A DNA stretch of 26,188 nt from Nemertoderma westbladi (GCA_032718475.1 JAUCBJ010007158.1:1-26188); one strand, 5' to 3'; counted from the first letter of the stretch, positions 9,616-19,004 are shown. Made by a program: numbers and translations. The notes: generated by a model from the sequence alone, not told the origin.

Positions 9616-10382
9616 ATAGGCAGTACTCTGTTAATCTACAGGAGCTAATAAACTAACAGGTTGATGCCATCAATGATGCTGACGACAGCAGGCAATCATC
9701 CCAGGCATGGAAATCGATCAACTTGCTTACTGGTCAGAAAAGCCAACCAACCACCAAGGTTAAGGCTGAATCACCAGCCAATCGCCTCAATGGTTGCGGT
9801 TGGAAGGCCCACTTTGAAAAGCTCCTCTATAATGACAGGGTATTGCCTGATAACTTTATAGAAGTAAAAGTGTCTGAGTCTGTACTCCCAGATATTCCCA
9901 TTGGTGATATATCCTTTGCAGAAGTGAAGGCTGCTGCAAAGAGCATTAAGACCAATTGTGCCAGTGGAGTAGATGGTGTTCCCCCTGATGTCTTTAAAAT
10001 ACCTGAGTGTTTAAAGCTCATCTATCCCATCATAGTAGACATGTACCGAACAACAAGAGTCCCACAAGAAATGAAAACAAATAAGTTGGTGCCAGTTCCC
10101 AAGAAGGGCAAGCAACCTAACACTCTATGGTTCTTTTCGGGGAATCCCATTGATCTCGATTGCTGCAAAGCTATACAATAGAATTATATTAAATCGCATC
10201 AGGGATCCCATTGAGAGACTGCTCCGTGGAAATCAGACTGGGTTCCGTAAAGGTCGTGGGACCATGGAGCCCATTTAGGCACTTAGACGGCTAATTGAAG
10301 AGTTATCAAAAAGAAAGACAGGCATCTGGCTGTTATCTTTGTTCACTTCTTCAAGGCCTTTGATTCAGTCTCTCGCTCACGT
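9616..10382 (+). pseudogene. RTE linker and reverse transcriptase N-terminal half, broken
   Basis: Pieces in shifting frames give LNRQYSVNLQELI, QVDAINDADDSRQSSQAW, SINLLTGQKSQPTTKV, ASGVDGVPPDVFKIPE, LVPVPKKGKQ, SIAAKLYNRIILNRI, NQTGFRKGRGTMEP and HLAVIFVHFFKAFDSVSR, the usual order of RT motifs 0 to A. Lesions: a stop near 9655, a frameshift around 10120-10150, a TAG at about 10275 where family members have Gln (EPI-stop-ALRRL), and a shift near 10315. Motif A reads VHFFKAFDSV, with His (CAC, 10344-10346) in place of the catalytic Asp expected from VDFSKAFDSV. The enzyme would be dead even with frames intact. Confidence 0.8.
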
Positions 10383-11505
10383 ATGTTCAGCATACTTTCA
10401 TTATATGGGATTCCTGATGAAATTATTGCAGCAATCAGATCAGTATACGATGGTTCGACAACATTTGTGTCTACTGTTGACGGTGACAGAGAACCATTTG
10501 AAGTGTTATGGAGCGTCCTCCAGGGAGACACACTTGCACCATTCTTGTTCATAATTGTGGTTGACTATGTTCTATGCATGTCCTTAGATCATCATAATGA
10601 TGATGGGGTGATGATAACTCCACCTACTGGCTCCAGAAGTCGAGGAAATCCAGCCAAGTACCTAACTGATCTAGACTTTGCGGATGACTTAGGAGTACTC
10701 TCAGAATCACTAGAGGGAGCCCAACGGCTCCTCAGCTCATTAGAACATGCTGCTTCTAGTGTTGGTCTTTATATTAACTCCAGAAAGACCAAAATTTTGA
10801 CAGTTAACTTTGAAAGTCCTCAGCATGTCTCTGATCGGATGAGCATAAGCTCAAAGGATGGTATGCTTGAGCATGTGGACGACTTCTGTTACCTGGGATC
10901 ATGGATCTGGAAGTCAGGTGAGGACCTTCGATATACGTAAGGGAAAGGCATGGGCAGCCTTGAATAGGCTTTCCAGGATTTGGAAGTCACCGAGAATTAA
11001 TCGGAAACTTAAGGTCCGATTATTTAGAGCAGCAGTAGTTCCAGTACTCCTCTATGGGAGTCCATGCTGGGCTCGAACTGCTGAGGACACCAAATATCTG
11101 GATGGCACATTCACAAGAATGCTACGCCGGGTTCATTGTGTCAAGTACAATGCACACATCTCCAACCAGACACTATATAACATTGGAGGTGTCTCATTGG
11201 TTCCCCCAAGCTTGACACTAGAACAAAATCGCCTCCGCTTTGCAGGACATTCTTCGCCGTGGGACCAGCCACTGCATAATCTGGTACTTTGGCAGCCTCA
11301 TGGATGTGAATAAGCATGGTGGACAGCCCATGACTTTCTTGAGACGCATCTTAAAGGACACTGACCTTGAAGATGCGGATGATCTAGCAAATGTCATGGG
11401 TGATAGGGAGTTGTGGCGGCGCAATTTTGTCGACAAGCCTGGCACAGCATTCTTAAAAATGCAGTTGCAATGCAGCATGCCGATCATAGTAGTAGTAGTA
11501 GTAGA
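10383..11505 (+). pseudogene. RTE reverse transcriptase C-terminal half and 3' end
   Basis: The frame from 10383 carries MFSILSLYGIPDEII, LQGDTLAPFLFIIV (motif B), LTDLDFADDLGVLSESLEGA (motif C, catalytic DD present), GLYINSRKTKIL and DDFCYLGSWI, ending at 10940. A frameshift near 10930 leads to KGKAWAALNRLSRIWKS, RAAVVPVLLYGSPCWA and QNRLRFAGHS, typical of the post-RT region of this family. A further shift near 11285-11300 leads to GGQPMTFLRRILKDTDLE and FVDKPGTAFLKMQL, and the sequence ends in (AGT)n. The order is complete, so this is the authentic 3' end. Confidence 0.85.
11488..11505. repeat. TAG/AGT tail of the RTE-like element
   Basis: ATAGTAGTAGTAGTAGTAG directly after the last coding homology. 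It marks the 3' end of the element and adjoins piggyBac coding sequence, so the insertion or a rearrangement removed the piggyBac 5' part. Confidence 0.75.
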
Positions 11506-12703
11506 GAGGTTAATTATGATAGACTTGCAAAGATTCGCCCTCTATTGGATAGCATCTATACTACATGCCTGGAATTTGAGCCCGAAGAGCACCAAGCCAT
11601 TGTCAAAAATATGATACCGTTCAAAGGCCACAAAATTTTGAAGCAGTACCTACCCAAAAAGCCAACAAAATGGGGAATATAAGTCTTCAGCCGCAACAGT
11701 TCATCTGGATACACCCATGACTTCTTCATCTATGAAGGTCATGTTGATGTCGCTCAATTATGTGGATACCAGACTGGTGATTATGTGCTCAAGTTACTAG
11801 AGACTTTACCTCTCCATTACCATTACAAAGTCTACTTTGACAACTACTTCAACTTCCTGGAACTCCAGATAATATTGAAGGATAAGGGGTTCGATTCGAT
11901 CGGTAGACTTCGCAAGGATAGAACCAGGGGCTGTCCGCTCAAGAGCGAGAGGGATCTTAGGAAAGAGGGTCGAGGGATGTTTGACATGAAGGTGCACAGA
12001 AATTCTGGTCTATTTCTTGTCCGTTGGTATGATAATAGCATGGTTCAACTATCATTGAATTTCGTAGGGACTGAACCTGTGACACCCATGCAGTGAAGGT
12101 TAAAGTCTCTGAAGAAGAAGATTTTAGTTGACCGGCCTGCAATTGTATCTGAATATAATGAAGATATGGGAGGGGTGGATTTGTTTAATATGCTTCAAAC
12201 TTTATATGTCTGTGACCATAAATGCATGAAGTGGTACGTCGTGTATTCTTGTGGGTCCTAAACATAGCCGTTGTAAATGGGTGGTTGGAATATAAGAGGG
12301 CCTGCTCTCAGCTGAAGGAGAAAAATGAGAAAGGGTTTACCAGTTCAATAGCATCTTCTTTGCTCCTTCTAAACAAGCCCCCCCCCCCCCCCCCCCCAAA
12401 CTGACACGCGCCCATCATCAGCTCTCCCATCAGACTCATATCCTAACAATACCAACAGTCAGTGTCCATGGATTGGCGCTTGTTACACCCAACATCAAGC
12501 GCATGCGAGGACCCTCAATGCCATTGCCTGCAGAAGATATTCAAATGGTCATTGTGGCTCATTTTCCAGAGATGGTTTTACATATTGATCTCTCTCGTTG
12601 TCGACAGTATGGAATGAAGTCTCAGGTCAAGTGCATGAAGTGTCTCGTCTATCTGTGTATTCGTCCAGAACGCAACTGTTATTTGGAATATCATCAGCCC
12701 TGA
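11506..12703 (+). pseudogene. piggyBac-type (PGBD-like) transposase pseudogene, N-terminus missing
   Basis: This matches a DDD-type cut-and-paste transposase that targets TTAA. In order: YDRLAKIRPLLD, MIPFKGHKILKQYLPKKPTK, FSRNSSSGYTHDFFIYEG, YKVYFDNYFNFLELQII (second catalytic Asp, 11839-11841), GRLRKDRTRGCPLKSERDL, NFVGTEPVTP, EYNEDMGGVDLFNML (third Asp, 12178-12180), then after a frameshift FLWVLNIAVVNGWLEYKRAC. A C-terminal cysteine-rich segment (RCRQYG, CMKCLVYLC, NCYLEYH) ends at 12703. The usual IDEQMIPFKG reads IVKNMIPFKG, so the first catalytic Asp is gone. Stops: TAA at 11680-11682 and TGA at 12094-12096; the frameshift is near 12235. A 20-C run (12378-12397) interrupts the frame before the cysteine-rich part. 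It is non-functional. Confidence 0.9.
12378..12397. repeat. Homopolymer run of 20 C inside the piggyBac pseudogene
   Basis: Pure C run between the transposase core and its cysteine-rich C-terminus. The flanks read as transposase, so the run arose or expanded after the gene decayed. Confidence 0.9.
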
Positions 12704-13175
12704 ACATGCTTTATAGTAATCATTTAGTTCCAATAATCCATTTCCATATTGGGTTATTGTTTTCATATTTGTTTTGAGCAAAAAATATTGATTGTAGTGG
12801 TCAGTTCTTGTATTTGTAGTAATGTGTTCGTTCATATATCAATATAATTATATATTTTATAATTGTATATTTTTATTTTTATAATACGGGTGGACTGAAA
12901 GACATACAGACAAGTCATTGTTACCATACATTGCAGCCTCAAAGTATTGATTTATTTATTTAGGATTGTGATTTACAAAGTTAAACAATTCTGAAAGTTG
13001 CCCCCAACTGGATCCCTGAAGCCTGTTGACCCCTATTGGGAACATGATTGTTCTAATGACCTAAATATAAATTTTTACTTTTTCCACTGAATATCCACTA
13101 TTTAGCATCCAATTAGTTTATACCAGAAAAATAATTTTCCACGGCCTAAAAATTATTCAGGATTGTATGGGTTAA
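12704..13175 (+). mobile_element. 3' flank and probable right end of the piggyBac element (TTAA)
   Basis: AT-rich sequence follows the transposase stop. It ends GGATTGTATGGG at 13171 and then TTAA at 13172-13175. piggyBac elements end in GGG (CCC on the other strand) next to TTAA, and the spacing of about 470 bp after the stop is reasonable for a 3' end. The left end is gone, so no second inverted repeat is available to confirm it. Confidence 0.45.
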
Positions 13176-13429
13176 CGTCTTTTTTTTGTATATATATCCT
13201 GCACCTATGTATTATTTCAAATTTACAGGTTCGTTTGTAATTCTGAGGCGCAAAATAAGCTGTGTTACGTTTAAGCAACAGAGTGCAGTAAAGGACTGGG
13301 AAACAGACAAGAACAGTGGAATTTTAGGTTTTCCTTTTGTAGGATGTAAAATCCTTTTTGTTTGTCACTTCTAAAGTAAATTATTGATTGTTATAGAAAG
13401 GCCAGATATAAAATACATAGTAAATACAT
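13176..13429. other. Short AT-rich interval without a recognised gene
   Basis: The sequence follows the inferred piggyBac end. A frame of about 60 codons (13186-13374) has no recognisable motif. Nothing else is seen. Confidence 0.4.
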
Positions 13430-13434
13430 TATTG

Positions 13435-13800
13435 TTATTGTGGAAGATCACCCATTGTGGAGAACCAGCTTTCCTTTAGGTAACAGAGTGGAAGGGTTTA
13501 CTGTGGAAGATCACCCTTGGTGGAGAACAGGCATTTAGGAAACAGAATGGAATGGTTTAATGCGGAAGATCACCCTTGACAGCGTACAGGCATTCCCTAG
13601 CTTGCTAAGCCTAAACGTTTCTCTCATTCAAAATTCATATTTTTAATAACAGCCTAACCCAACGCTGGCTTTCATCCTTCAGTGGTCGTTAAATGGGAAC
13701 CAAGGCATCTTGGGAAACAGAGTGGAAGGGTTTACTGTGGAAGATCACGCATTGTGGTGAACAGGAATTCCTTGGCTCAACGAGCATAAAAGATTCTCCC
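13435..13800. repeat. Degenerate repeats of a GGAAGATCACCC unit, about 60 bp
   Basis: GGAAGATCA occurs at 13442, 13505, 13564 and 13739, followed by CCC-TTG or a variant and usually GGAGAACAGGC. The block AACAGAGTGGAAGGGTTTACTG precedes the copies at 13505 and 13739. The first three units are 63 and 59 bp apart. The fourth lies 175 bp further, after unrelated sequence, and shares with the third a following CTCATTCAAA-TTCATATTT segment. This suggests duplication of a larger block. Confidence 0.75.
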
Positions 13801-13824
13801 ATTCAAATTCATATTTGTCACAGT

Positions 13825-13975
13825 GGAGATAAGTTACCAGGTGCGATAAAGACCGGGGGCGATATGTTCCCAAGGGGTGATAAAGGACCAGGGGGGTCCA
13901 GGACCAGGACCAGGGATAAGTCCCCAGGGGGCGATCAGGCCCAGGGACAATAAAGGTGCAAGGGGCGATAAGGCC
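13825..13975. repeat. G-rich degenerate minisatellite
   Basis: Repeated GGGGCGATAA, GGACCAGG and CCAGGG strings of variable spacing. A frame of 86 codons (13693-13953) runs through both this and the previous repeat, giving low-complexity Gly/Asp/Lys residues; I do not consider it a gene. Confidence 0.7.
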
Positions 13976-14927
13976 CTACAATCAATACATATACAAAGAA
14001 ATTAAAGACTAAGGGGTCCTAGATTTGCCCTTAGCAATATGGTATGTGCAGCCACAGATGGCATGCCCTTTACGCTGCATGGAGGTGGCAAATTTTCTTG
14101 ATTAATGACCTAGAATACCTGACCTGACCAGACCAAAGTATCCCTGTGTGGGATACTTGGGTCCCAGACAACGTTTTACATCAGTTAAATAATGTGTTCG
14201 TCCATCCCGAATTGTGCTGGACATGCTGACATGATGTCCGAGTCCGAAACCAAATGGTCTCTCTTATCAATGTTACATTAACGTTTTGCTATGATGCTAT
14301 TCTCTCATGCTGCACGAAGGCCCCACTCGTGTCCTTCTAATTGATAGTTCTTCACATATAATTATTGTAGTTGCTATACTGTACATAGTTACTCACGTAT
14401 ACAACCTTGACTTCCCTCATCCCAAACATAGTCTTTATTACACTCGTGTACGTGTATGTCTGAAAAATAATTATAAGGAATGACAAAATAATGATAATCC
14501 ATTACAACCTTTATAAATTTCTTTATTTTTTCATATAAAATAATTTAAATATTTATTCTACACCATTATTATGCAATTCAGTGTGACATGTGGTTCTGAG
14601 GTGAGGACAATACTGAGCAATTCACAAATTAGCATTGCATCTGGCGTGCGGCCCATCTCCAATGGATCGGATGGATTTCATGTTTAGTTACAATCTACAG
14701 CCATTATCGTCAGACTGTAATTTGCTCTACTATTGTTAGATCGCAGTCATCCTTCAAATCGCTACTGCAAAGGTATCTGGTGACAACTCAAGAAGGAAGA
14801 AAATCATCATATATCACTCAACAGAAAATGTAGCATTAGATAAGTTAATCGCATACTTATTGAACAACTTACAGTTCAATCGAAATAGCAGAAAAGGTGA
14901 GTTCAACATGTCAGGCGAAATAAATTA
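13976..14927. other. Unassigned stretch with one short perfect hairpin
   Basis: No frame longer than 60 codons and no recognisable RNA gene. A 9-bp perfect stem with 5-base loop, AAGTATCCC-TGTGT-GGGATACTT, lies at 14136-14158. Nothing links it to a terminator or gene. Confidence 0.45.
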
Positions 14928-14931
14928 TTAA

Positions 14932-15019
14932 CCCTATTAGTACCGGGCTATAAAATGTTGTACAAATACCGGGGGGGGGGGGGGGGTCAATATTATTGAC
15001 CCCCCCCCCCCCCCCCCCC
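14932..15019. repeat. Left terminal inverted repeat of copy B with 22-bp perfect hairpin
   Basis: After CCCTATTAGTACCGGG and a spacer come 16 G (14971-14986), TCAATA-T-TATTGA and 20 C (15000-15019). Sixteen G:C pairs plus six pairs of TCAATA/TATTGA make a perfect 22-bp stem around a single central base, one of the strongest foldbacks in the window. Confidence 0.9.
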
Positions 15020-15466
15020 TCTAAAATCTACAAATATTTACGAAAACGTCTGATTTTTCGTTTGTACGTAGGTATCACTTGTCTGGATCCGACCGAAAAA
15101 AAAAATTTTCGAAAAAATGTACTGGGGTGGTTATATGCAGCCCCAAAATTACAAGTAGTGCACAATTTTCACAAAATTTGAAAGTTACAATTTCGGCTAA
15201 TTATTATTCAATACAGGTTTTTTGGGGTGCAAAATACATTGGAAAATATTTAAAAATGATGTGATTACTATAAATGGCTGTTTAGTCCTCTCTGCGTAGG
15301 AAAAAAATGAAAAAAACAAGTAACAAGCACTTTTCAGTTAGAACACAAAATTTTAATTCAATTATACGATGCTATAAATTCACATTTTCAGGTTTTCGAG
15401 GGCGCTGATTCTAATGGAATACATTTCTAATATGCCAGATCATTGCTACTTGTATTTTTCGGCGTA

Positions 15467-16297
15467 ATTTGGCAAATTTTGGTGGTAGCACCAAATTTCG
15501 TACCCATCACAAAAAGTACAAGTTTGCGATGTCCAGTGCTGTTTTTAGCTGATTCCATCGGATTCAGGACCCTCATAAACCCGTATAACGCAAGAAACAA
15601 GGTGATACTATATACTTATCAATTTGCATATTTTCCAAAATTTGGTGCTGGCACAACAATTTTCACCCACCGGCGAAAAATACAAGTTTGAGAACTCTTA
15701 TGAAATTTTTATTGATTCCATTGAATTCAGAACCATCACAAACCCGTATAACGCAAGAAACAAGGTGACACAATCAATTGATATGTTTGATGGTTTTCAA
15801 AATTTGGTGCCTGCACCACATTTTGCACCCACATCCCGCAAATACAAGTTTGAGATGTCTAGTTCGATAATTATATTTTCCATTGAATTCGGAACAGCCA
15901 TAAACCTCTAAAACGCAAGAAATAAATTGTCACAAGCAATTTTATATATTGAATGGATTTTCAAAATTTCGTCCTAGCACCAAAATTTGCACACAGCACC
16001 GAAAAATACAAGTTTGAAACGCTTGGTGCAACTCGTATATATTTCGTCGAATCCAGAACCCCAAAAAACCCCAATTGCGTAAAAAACAAGTTTCAAACAA
16101 TCAATTTACAAAATTGACTTATTTCAAAATTTGGTGCTGGCACCAAAATTTGGCACCTATCGAAAAAAAACAAGTTTGAAATTTCTAAATCAATTTATAT
16201 GAATTCCATCCAATTTCTAACACCAAAAAACCGGTGTAAATCAAATATAGAGATGTTACAATATATATTTATTGAAATGTAATTTTCAAAAAATGTC
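15467..16297. repeat. Five-unit tandem array, exactly 163-bp period (copy B)
   Basis: The core palindrome recurs at 15482, 15645, 15808, 15971 and 16134, all 163 bp apart, the same period and number as in copy A. Corresponding units in the two copies are more alike than neighbouring units within one copy. The array therefore existed before the element spread. Confidence 0.9.
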
Positions 16298-16466
16298 TCA
16301 AAAAAAGTGCCAAAAGTAGGGTTAAAAAATGGTGCTATAACTCGAAAAGTACCCAATATTTTTGAAAACGGTTTTCACTACCATGAAGACAATAGATTTT
16401 TAGGAAAAGTCATAAAATTTCAGATTCCCAACAGCGTTTGATTCAGAATTATAATAAAAAAACCAC

Positions 16467-16513
16467 GGGGGGGGGGTCATATTGACCCCCCCCCCCCCCC
16501 GGGTTTAATAGGG
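16467..16513. repeat. Right terminal inverted repeat of copy B with hairpin
   Basis: Ten G (16467-16476), TCA-TAT-TGA, 15 C (16486-16500), then GGGTTTAATAGGG and TTAA. The stem is 13 bp around TAT and mirrors the left end in composition and order. Confidence 0.85.
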
Positions 16514-16517
16514 TTAA

Positions 16518-17100
16518 TAGCCTCTAATAGACTCAAATCTTCCGAAATATCTTACTTTAATTAGGCCATGCAACCTATTTATATGTAAAATTAACAATTT
16601 TTTTCTGTCTCTACTATATTTAAATAATTATTTAGAAAAAATTATTGGTGTAAATAAACATAATTTTAACAATGCTGATAATATGAAATAAATAATATAA
16701 TATAATGGTGATTAATAATAATAATAATTTTCTTCTTTACATGGCCGTGATGGTGCATGATGTTTGGTAATGATTGGGAGTTGTGTTCGCCATCTATGCA
16801 ACACCTTTGGGTTTGCTTAATTATCTGGCTTTGGAGGGGGAGGGATCATTATCGGGGTTATACTGGGGAATAAAATTGGGTTTACTATGCAGTATTGTCT
16901 GGTGTAACTATCTATACGTTTTGTGAATTTCTCTGTAATAATAACCTAGCACCCAGCAGATATTATACTACACTATAAAAAAAGAGTAGGCAATTTACAA
17001 TAAAAAATAAGCAATTTGTCTACAAAATCGGGGTCAAATAGGGAGCTCCAAGACTTGCGGCAAATTGCTTAACGATATCTTTGCAATATATCTGGACATA
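16518..17100. other. AT-rich stretch without a recognised gene
   Basis: AT-rich sequence with short ATA/AAT runs (about 16690-16730). No frame with a recognisable motif and no RNA gene. Confidence 0.5.
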
Positions 17101-17399
17101 CTAGGATCGGCATGCTGCATTGCAGCTGCATTTTTAAGAATGCTGTGCCGGCTTATCGACAAAATTGCACCGCTGCAACTCCCTATCACTATCTACTCCC
17201 TATCAAAGTTAACTTTCAAAATTTTGGTCTTTCTGGAGGTAATAAAAAGACCAACACTAGAAGCAGCATGTTCTAATGAGCTGAGGAGCCATTGCGCTCC
17301 CTCTAGTGATTCTGAGAGTACTCCTAAGTCATCAGCAAAGTCTAGATCAGTTAGGTACTTGGCAGGATTTCCTCGACTTCTGGAGCCAGTAGGTGGAGT
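17101..17399 (-). pseudogene. RTE-like fragment with internal deletion (RT core joined to 3' end)
   Basis: On the minus strand, 17399-17205 matches the plus RTE copy at about 10618-10812 (the LTDLDFADDLGVLS region, motif C). From about 17190 to 17101 it matches about 11396-11485 (the 3' end, FVDKP-GTAFLKMQL region). About 585 bases in between are deleted. At the junction an 11-base string, ACTCCCTATCA, occurs twice (about 17178-17205), a small templated insertion typical of end-joining repair. The 3' end keeps roughly one TAG of the terminal simple repeat. It is a dead remnant. Confidence 0.85.
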
Positions 17400-17401
17400 A
17401 A

Positions 17402-17828
17402 AAAAGTGGAGTGAAAATATTTAACATATCTTTGTAGTTTATTTATGACAATTTGACAATTTATACAATCATCTAAACAGATCAGCAATATATCTAGGCA
17501 AATTAGTAGCCAAGTTATGTGGTCAAATTGACCAGATAGCAAATGTTTGTTTTTCTTGAGCAGTTTATAGGAGTATCAGGGCAAAGCAGCGATTTATCTG
17601 GGGTAATCAAATGACAAGATATTTGGTCAATTAAACCATGATTCATCGTAGCTTTGCTTGTGGGGCGAGCCATATAGTAGGTGAAGCTATAGCATACAAT
17701 TACCCCCCACCCCCCCCCCCCCCCAATCCCAATAATAAAAAATGTTTCATTAATCCTTACAATAACTGATCCCGTCACAGTGAAACAATAGCCAACTGCC
17801 ATCGAACTGTGACTGCTAAGAGGAGAGG
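17402..17828. other. Unassigned stretch with a 15-C run
   Basis: No gene recognised. A C-rich tract at 17703-17724 ends in 15 uninterrupted C (17710-17724). AT-rich sequence precedes it, and base composition turns GC-rich at about 17810, just ahead of the coiled-coil frame. Confidence 0.5.
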
Positions 17829-19004
17829 ATGAGCGATAGAGAACCCCGAGTATCTGAGGGAGAGAGGACGCCGCCGCGGACCCCGGACGACACCGACCAA
17901 ATGATCCATGAGGCCCCGACGCGATGGTATCGACCTGCAATGCCGGATTCGCCGACGAGGGACGATCCGGTACCCCAAGCGGAGGGCGGCCGTCAACCAC
18001 GTGGGAGGAATGAGTCGACGCACGATGGTGGTCGGAGTACCGAAGTCACCGGCCAGCCACAGGCCGAGGGCGATGGACGGCCCACCGGAACGGCGGCGGT
18101 GGGGCCGCCGGTACGGCGCTGAATGAGGAGAGGAGGAGGAGATGTTGGCGAAGAGGACGTCGGGACGAGCGATCGGCTATGACGGGCCTACAATGCCACG
18201 AAGAAACTAATGAAGGAGGCCAGAGAGGGAGGAAAGGTAGACCAGCCTAAGTTACACCAAAGGCTAGGTGAGTCTAACAAACATTTCCGGTATTTGGTCC
18301 GTTTTGGACAGGGAGAACTGGCGAGTGAGAGAGCGAGGGGGGTCGCCACCGAACTATTCGAACTGTGGCGATCCGGGGTTATGGAGCCTGAAGTAGTGTA
18401 TGTAGGGCGGTATTTAGTGGATGCTAGGGGAATTAAGTTAGAGGGTTGGGCAGATCCGCACGAGGGCGAACCCGAGGTTAACCCCGAGGATCCGGTCTCG
18501 TCGGTTAGCGAGAACCCCAGAAAGCGGGGGAAAGTTAGTAGGACAGAGAGGCGACGGGAGTTCGTCGTGACCGACAAGTCTGCTACATCCTCCGCGAAAG
18601 CAAGAAGGGTGTTAGAGATAGATCTGGCATGTCAACTAGACATGGTGGCGCTAGACCAGAAAGAATTAGAGAGGCAGTTGGATGAGGGAACTGCGTTGTT
18701 AGAGAAAGAGAGGGAGTTGGCGAGGGAGTGTAGAGAGAGGGCCGAGAGGGTGGCGAGAAACTGTAGGGGGTGGGAAGAAAGAGAGATGAGTGAGCGCAAA
18801 GAGTGCAAGGAGCGGGAGGCGAAAGTAGAGAACGAGCGCAAAGAGCGAGAGGCGAGAGAGGTAGCGAGGGCAGAGAGAGAAATGAACGAGCGTAGGGAGC
18901 GGGAGGCGAGAGAAATAGAATTAGCGAATCAAAGTTTACGAGAGGATAGAGAGAGAGAGAGAGAGTGGGAAAGCGTATGCAGGATGATATGCATGCCCGG
19001 CTAA
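17829..19004 (+). pseudogene. Coiled-coil protein frame of unknown family, with two in-frame TGA
   Basis: From ATG 17829 a single frame runs to 19004, broken only by TGA at 18120-18122 and 18180-18182. First part (97 aa): acidic, Pro/Arg-rich and disordered-looking (REPRVSEGERTPPRTPDD). Middle, after the second TGA: NATKKLMKEAREGGK, then a compact, possibly globular block (HFRYLVRFGQGELASERAR, TELFELWRSGVMEPEVVYVG, RYLVDARGIKLEGWADP). Last part (from about 18600): a long Glu/Arg-rich coiled coil (ELERQLDEGTALLEKERELA and onward). At the GA microsatellite (about 18951-18964) the frame probably slips: the next frame reads GKRMQDDMHARLRGLMQYQS, more protein-like than the end here. I do not recognise the family. 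GC-rich composition differs from the flanks. A retroelement gag N-terminus or a host-gene exon are both possible. Confidence 0.55.
18951..18964. repeat. GA microsatellite at the end of the coiled-coil frame
   Basis: GAGAGAGAGAGAGA tract encoding Arg-Glu repeats, a likely slippage point for the apparent frameshift. Confidence 0.7.

Larger units (their letters stand above)
8980..11510 (+). mobile_element. RTE-like non-LTR retrotransposon, plus copy (5'-truncated, with 3' end)
   Basis: Homology to the minus copy starts near 8980 inside the endonuclease and runs through reverse transcriptase and C-terminal region to a TAG/GTA microsatellite at 11488-11505. Ending in a short simple repeat rather than poly(A) is characteristic of RTE-clade elements. 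The endonuclease N-terminus is absent. Two more fragments of the family lie at 3695-3858 and 17101-17399. It is dead: several frameshifts, a stop and a catalytic change (see its parts). TTAA at 9760-9763 is the unoccupied equivalent of the site used by element copy A at 3695. Confidence 0.85.
14928..16517. mobile_element. TTAA-type non-autonomous DNA element, copy B (complete)
   Basis: TTAA at 14928-14931 and 16514-16517 flanks a 1582-bp unit. Its ends are CCCTATTAGTACCGGG (left, from 14932) and, reversed, CCCTATTAAACCCGGG (right, to 16513), matching at 13 of 16. Inside each end lies a G-run / TCAATA-type / C-run hairpin. The interior holds five 163-bp monomers and no transposase. TTAA duplication plus CCC termini is the piggyBac signature, so this is probably a piggyBac-type MITE mobilised by an enzyme from elsewhere. 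It is similar throughout to copy A (low 90s percent by eye). Confidence 0.85.

Noticed and set aside
6655-11510. Twin-priming inversion as the origin of the head-to-head RTE copies
   Set aside because: Twin priming gives little overlap between inverted and direct parts. Here about 600 bp is present in both with independent differences, so two copies or a duplication is more likely.
13693-13953. 86-codon plus-strand frame
   Set aside because: It lies entirely within two tandem repeats; the residues simply reflect the repeat units.
2697-16297. CRISPR array
   Set aside because: The regular 163-bp units are diverged full-length monomers, not short identical repeats with unique spacers, and the DNA is eukaryotic.
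17515-18126. Long minus-strand frame (17515-18000) and second plus frame (17908-18126)
   Set aside because: Shadows of the GC-rich frame at 17829; the plus frame from 17829 continues into the coiled coil, the others lead nowhere.
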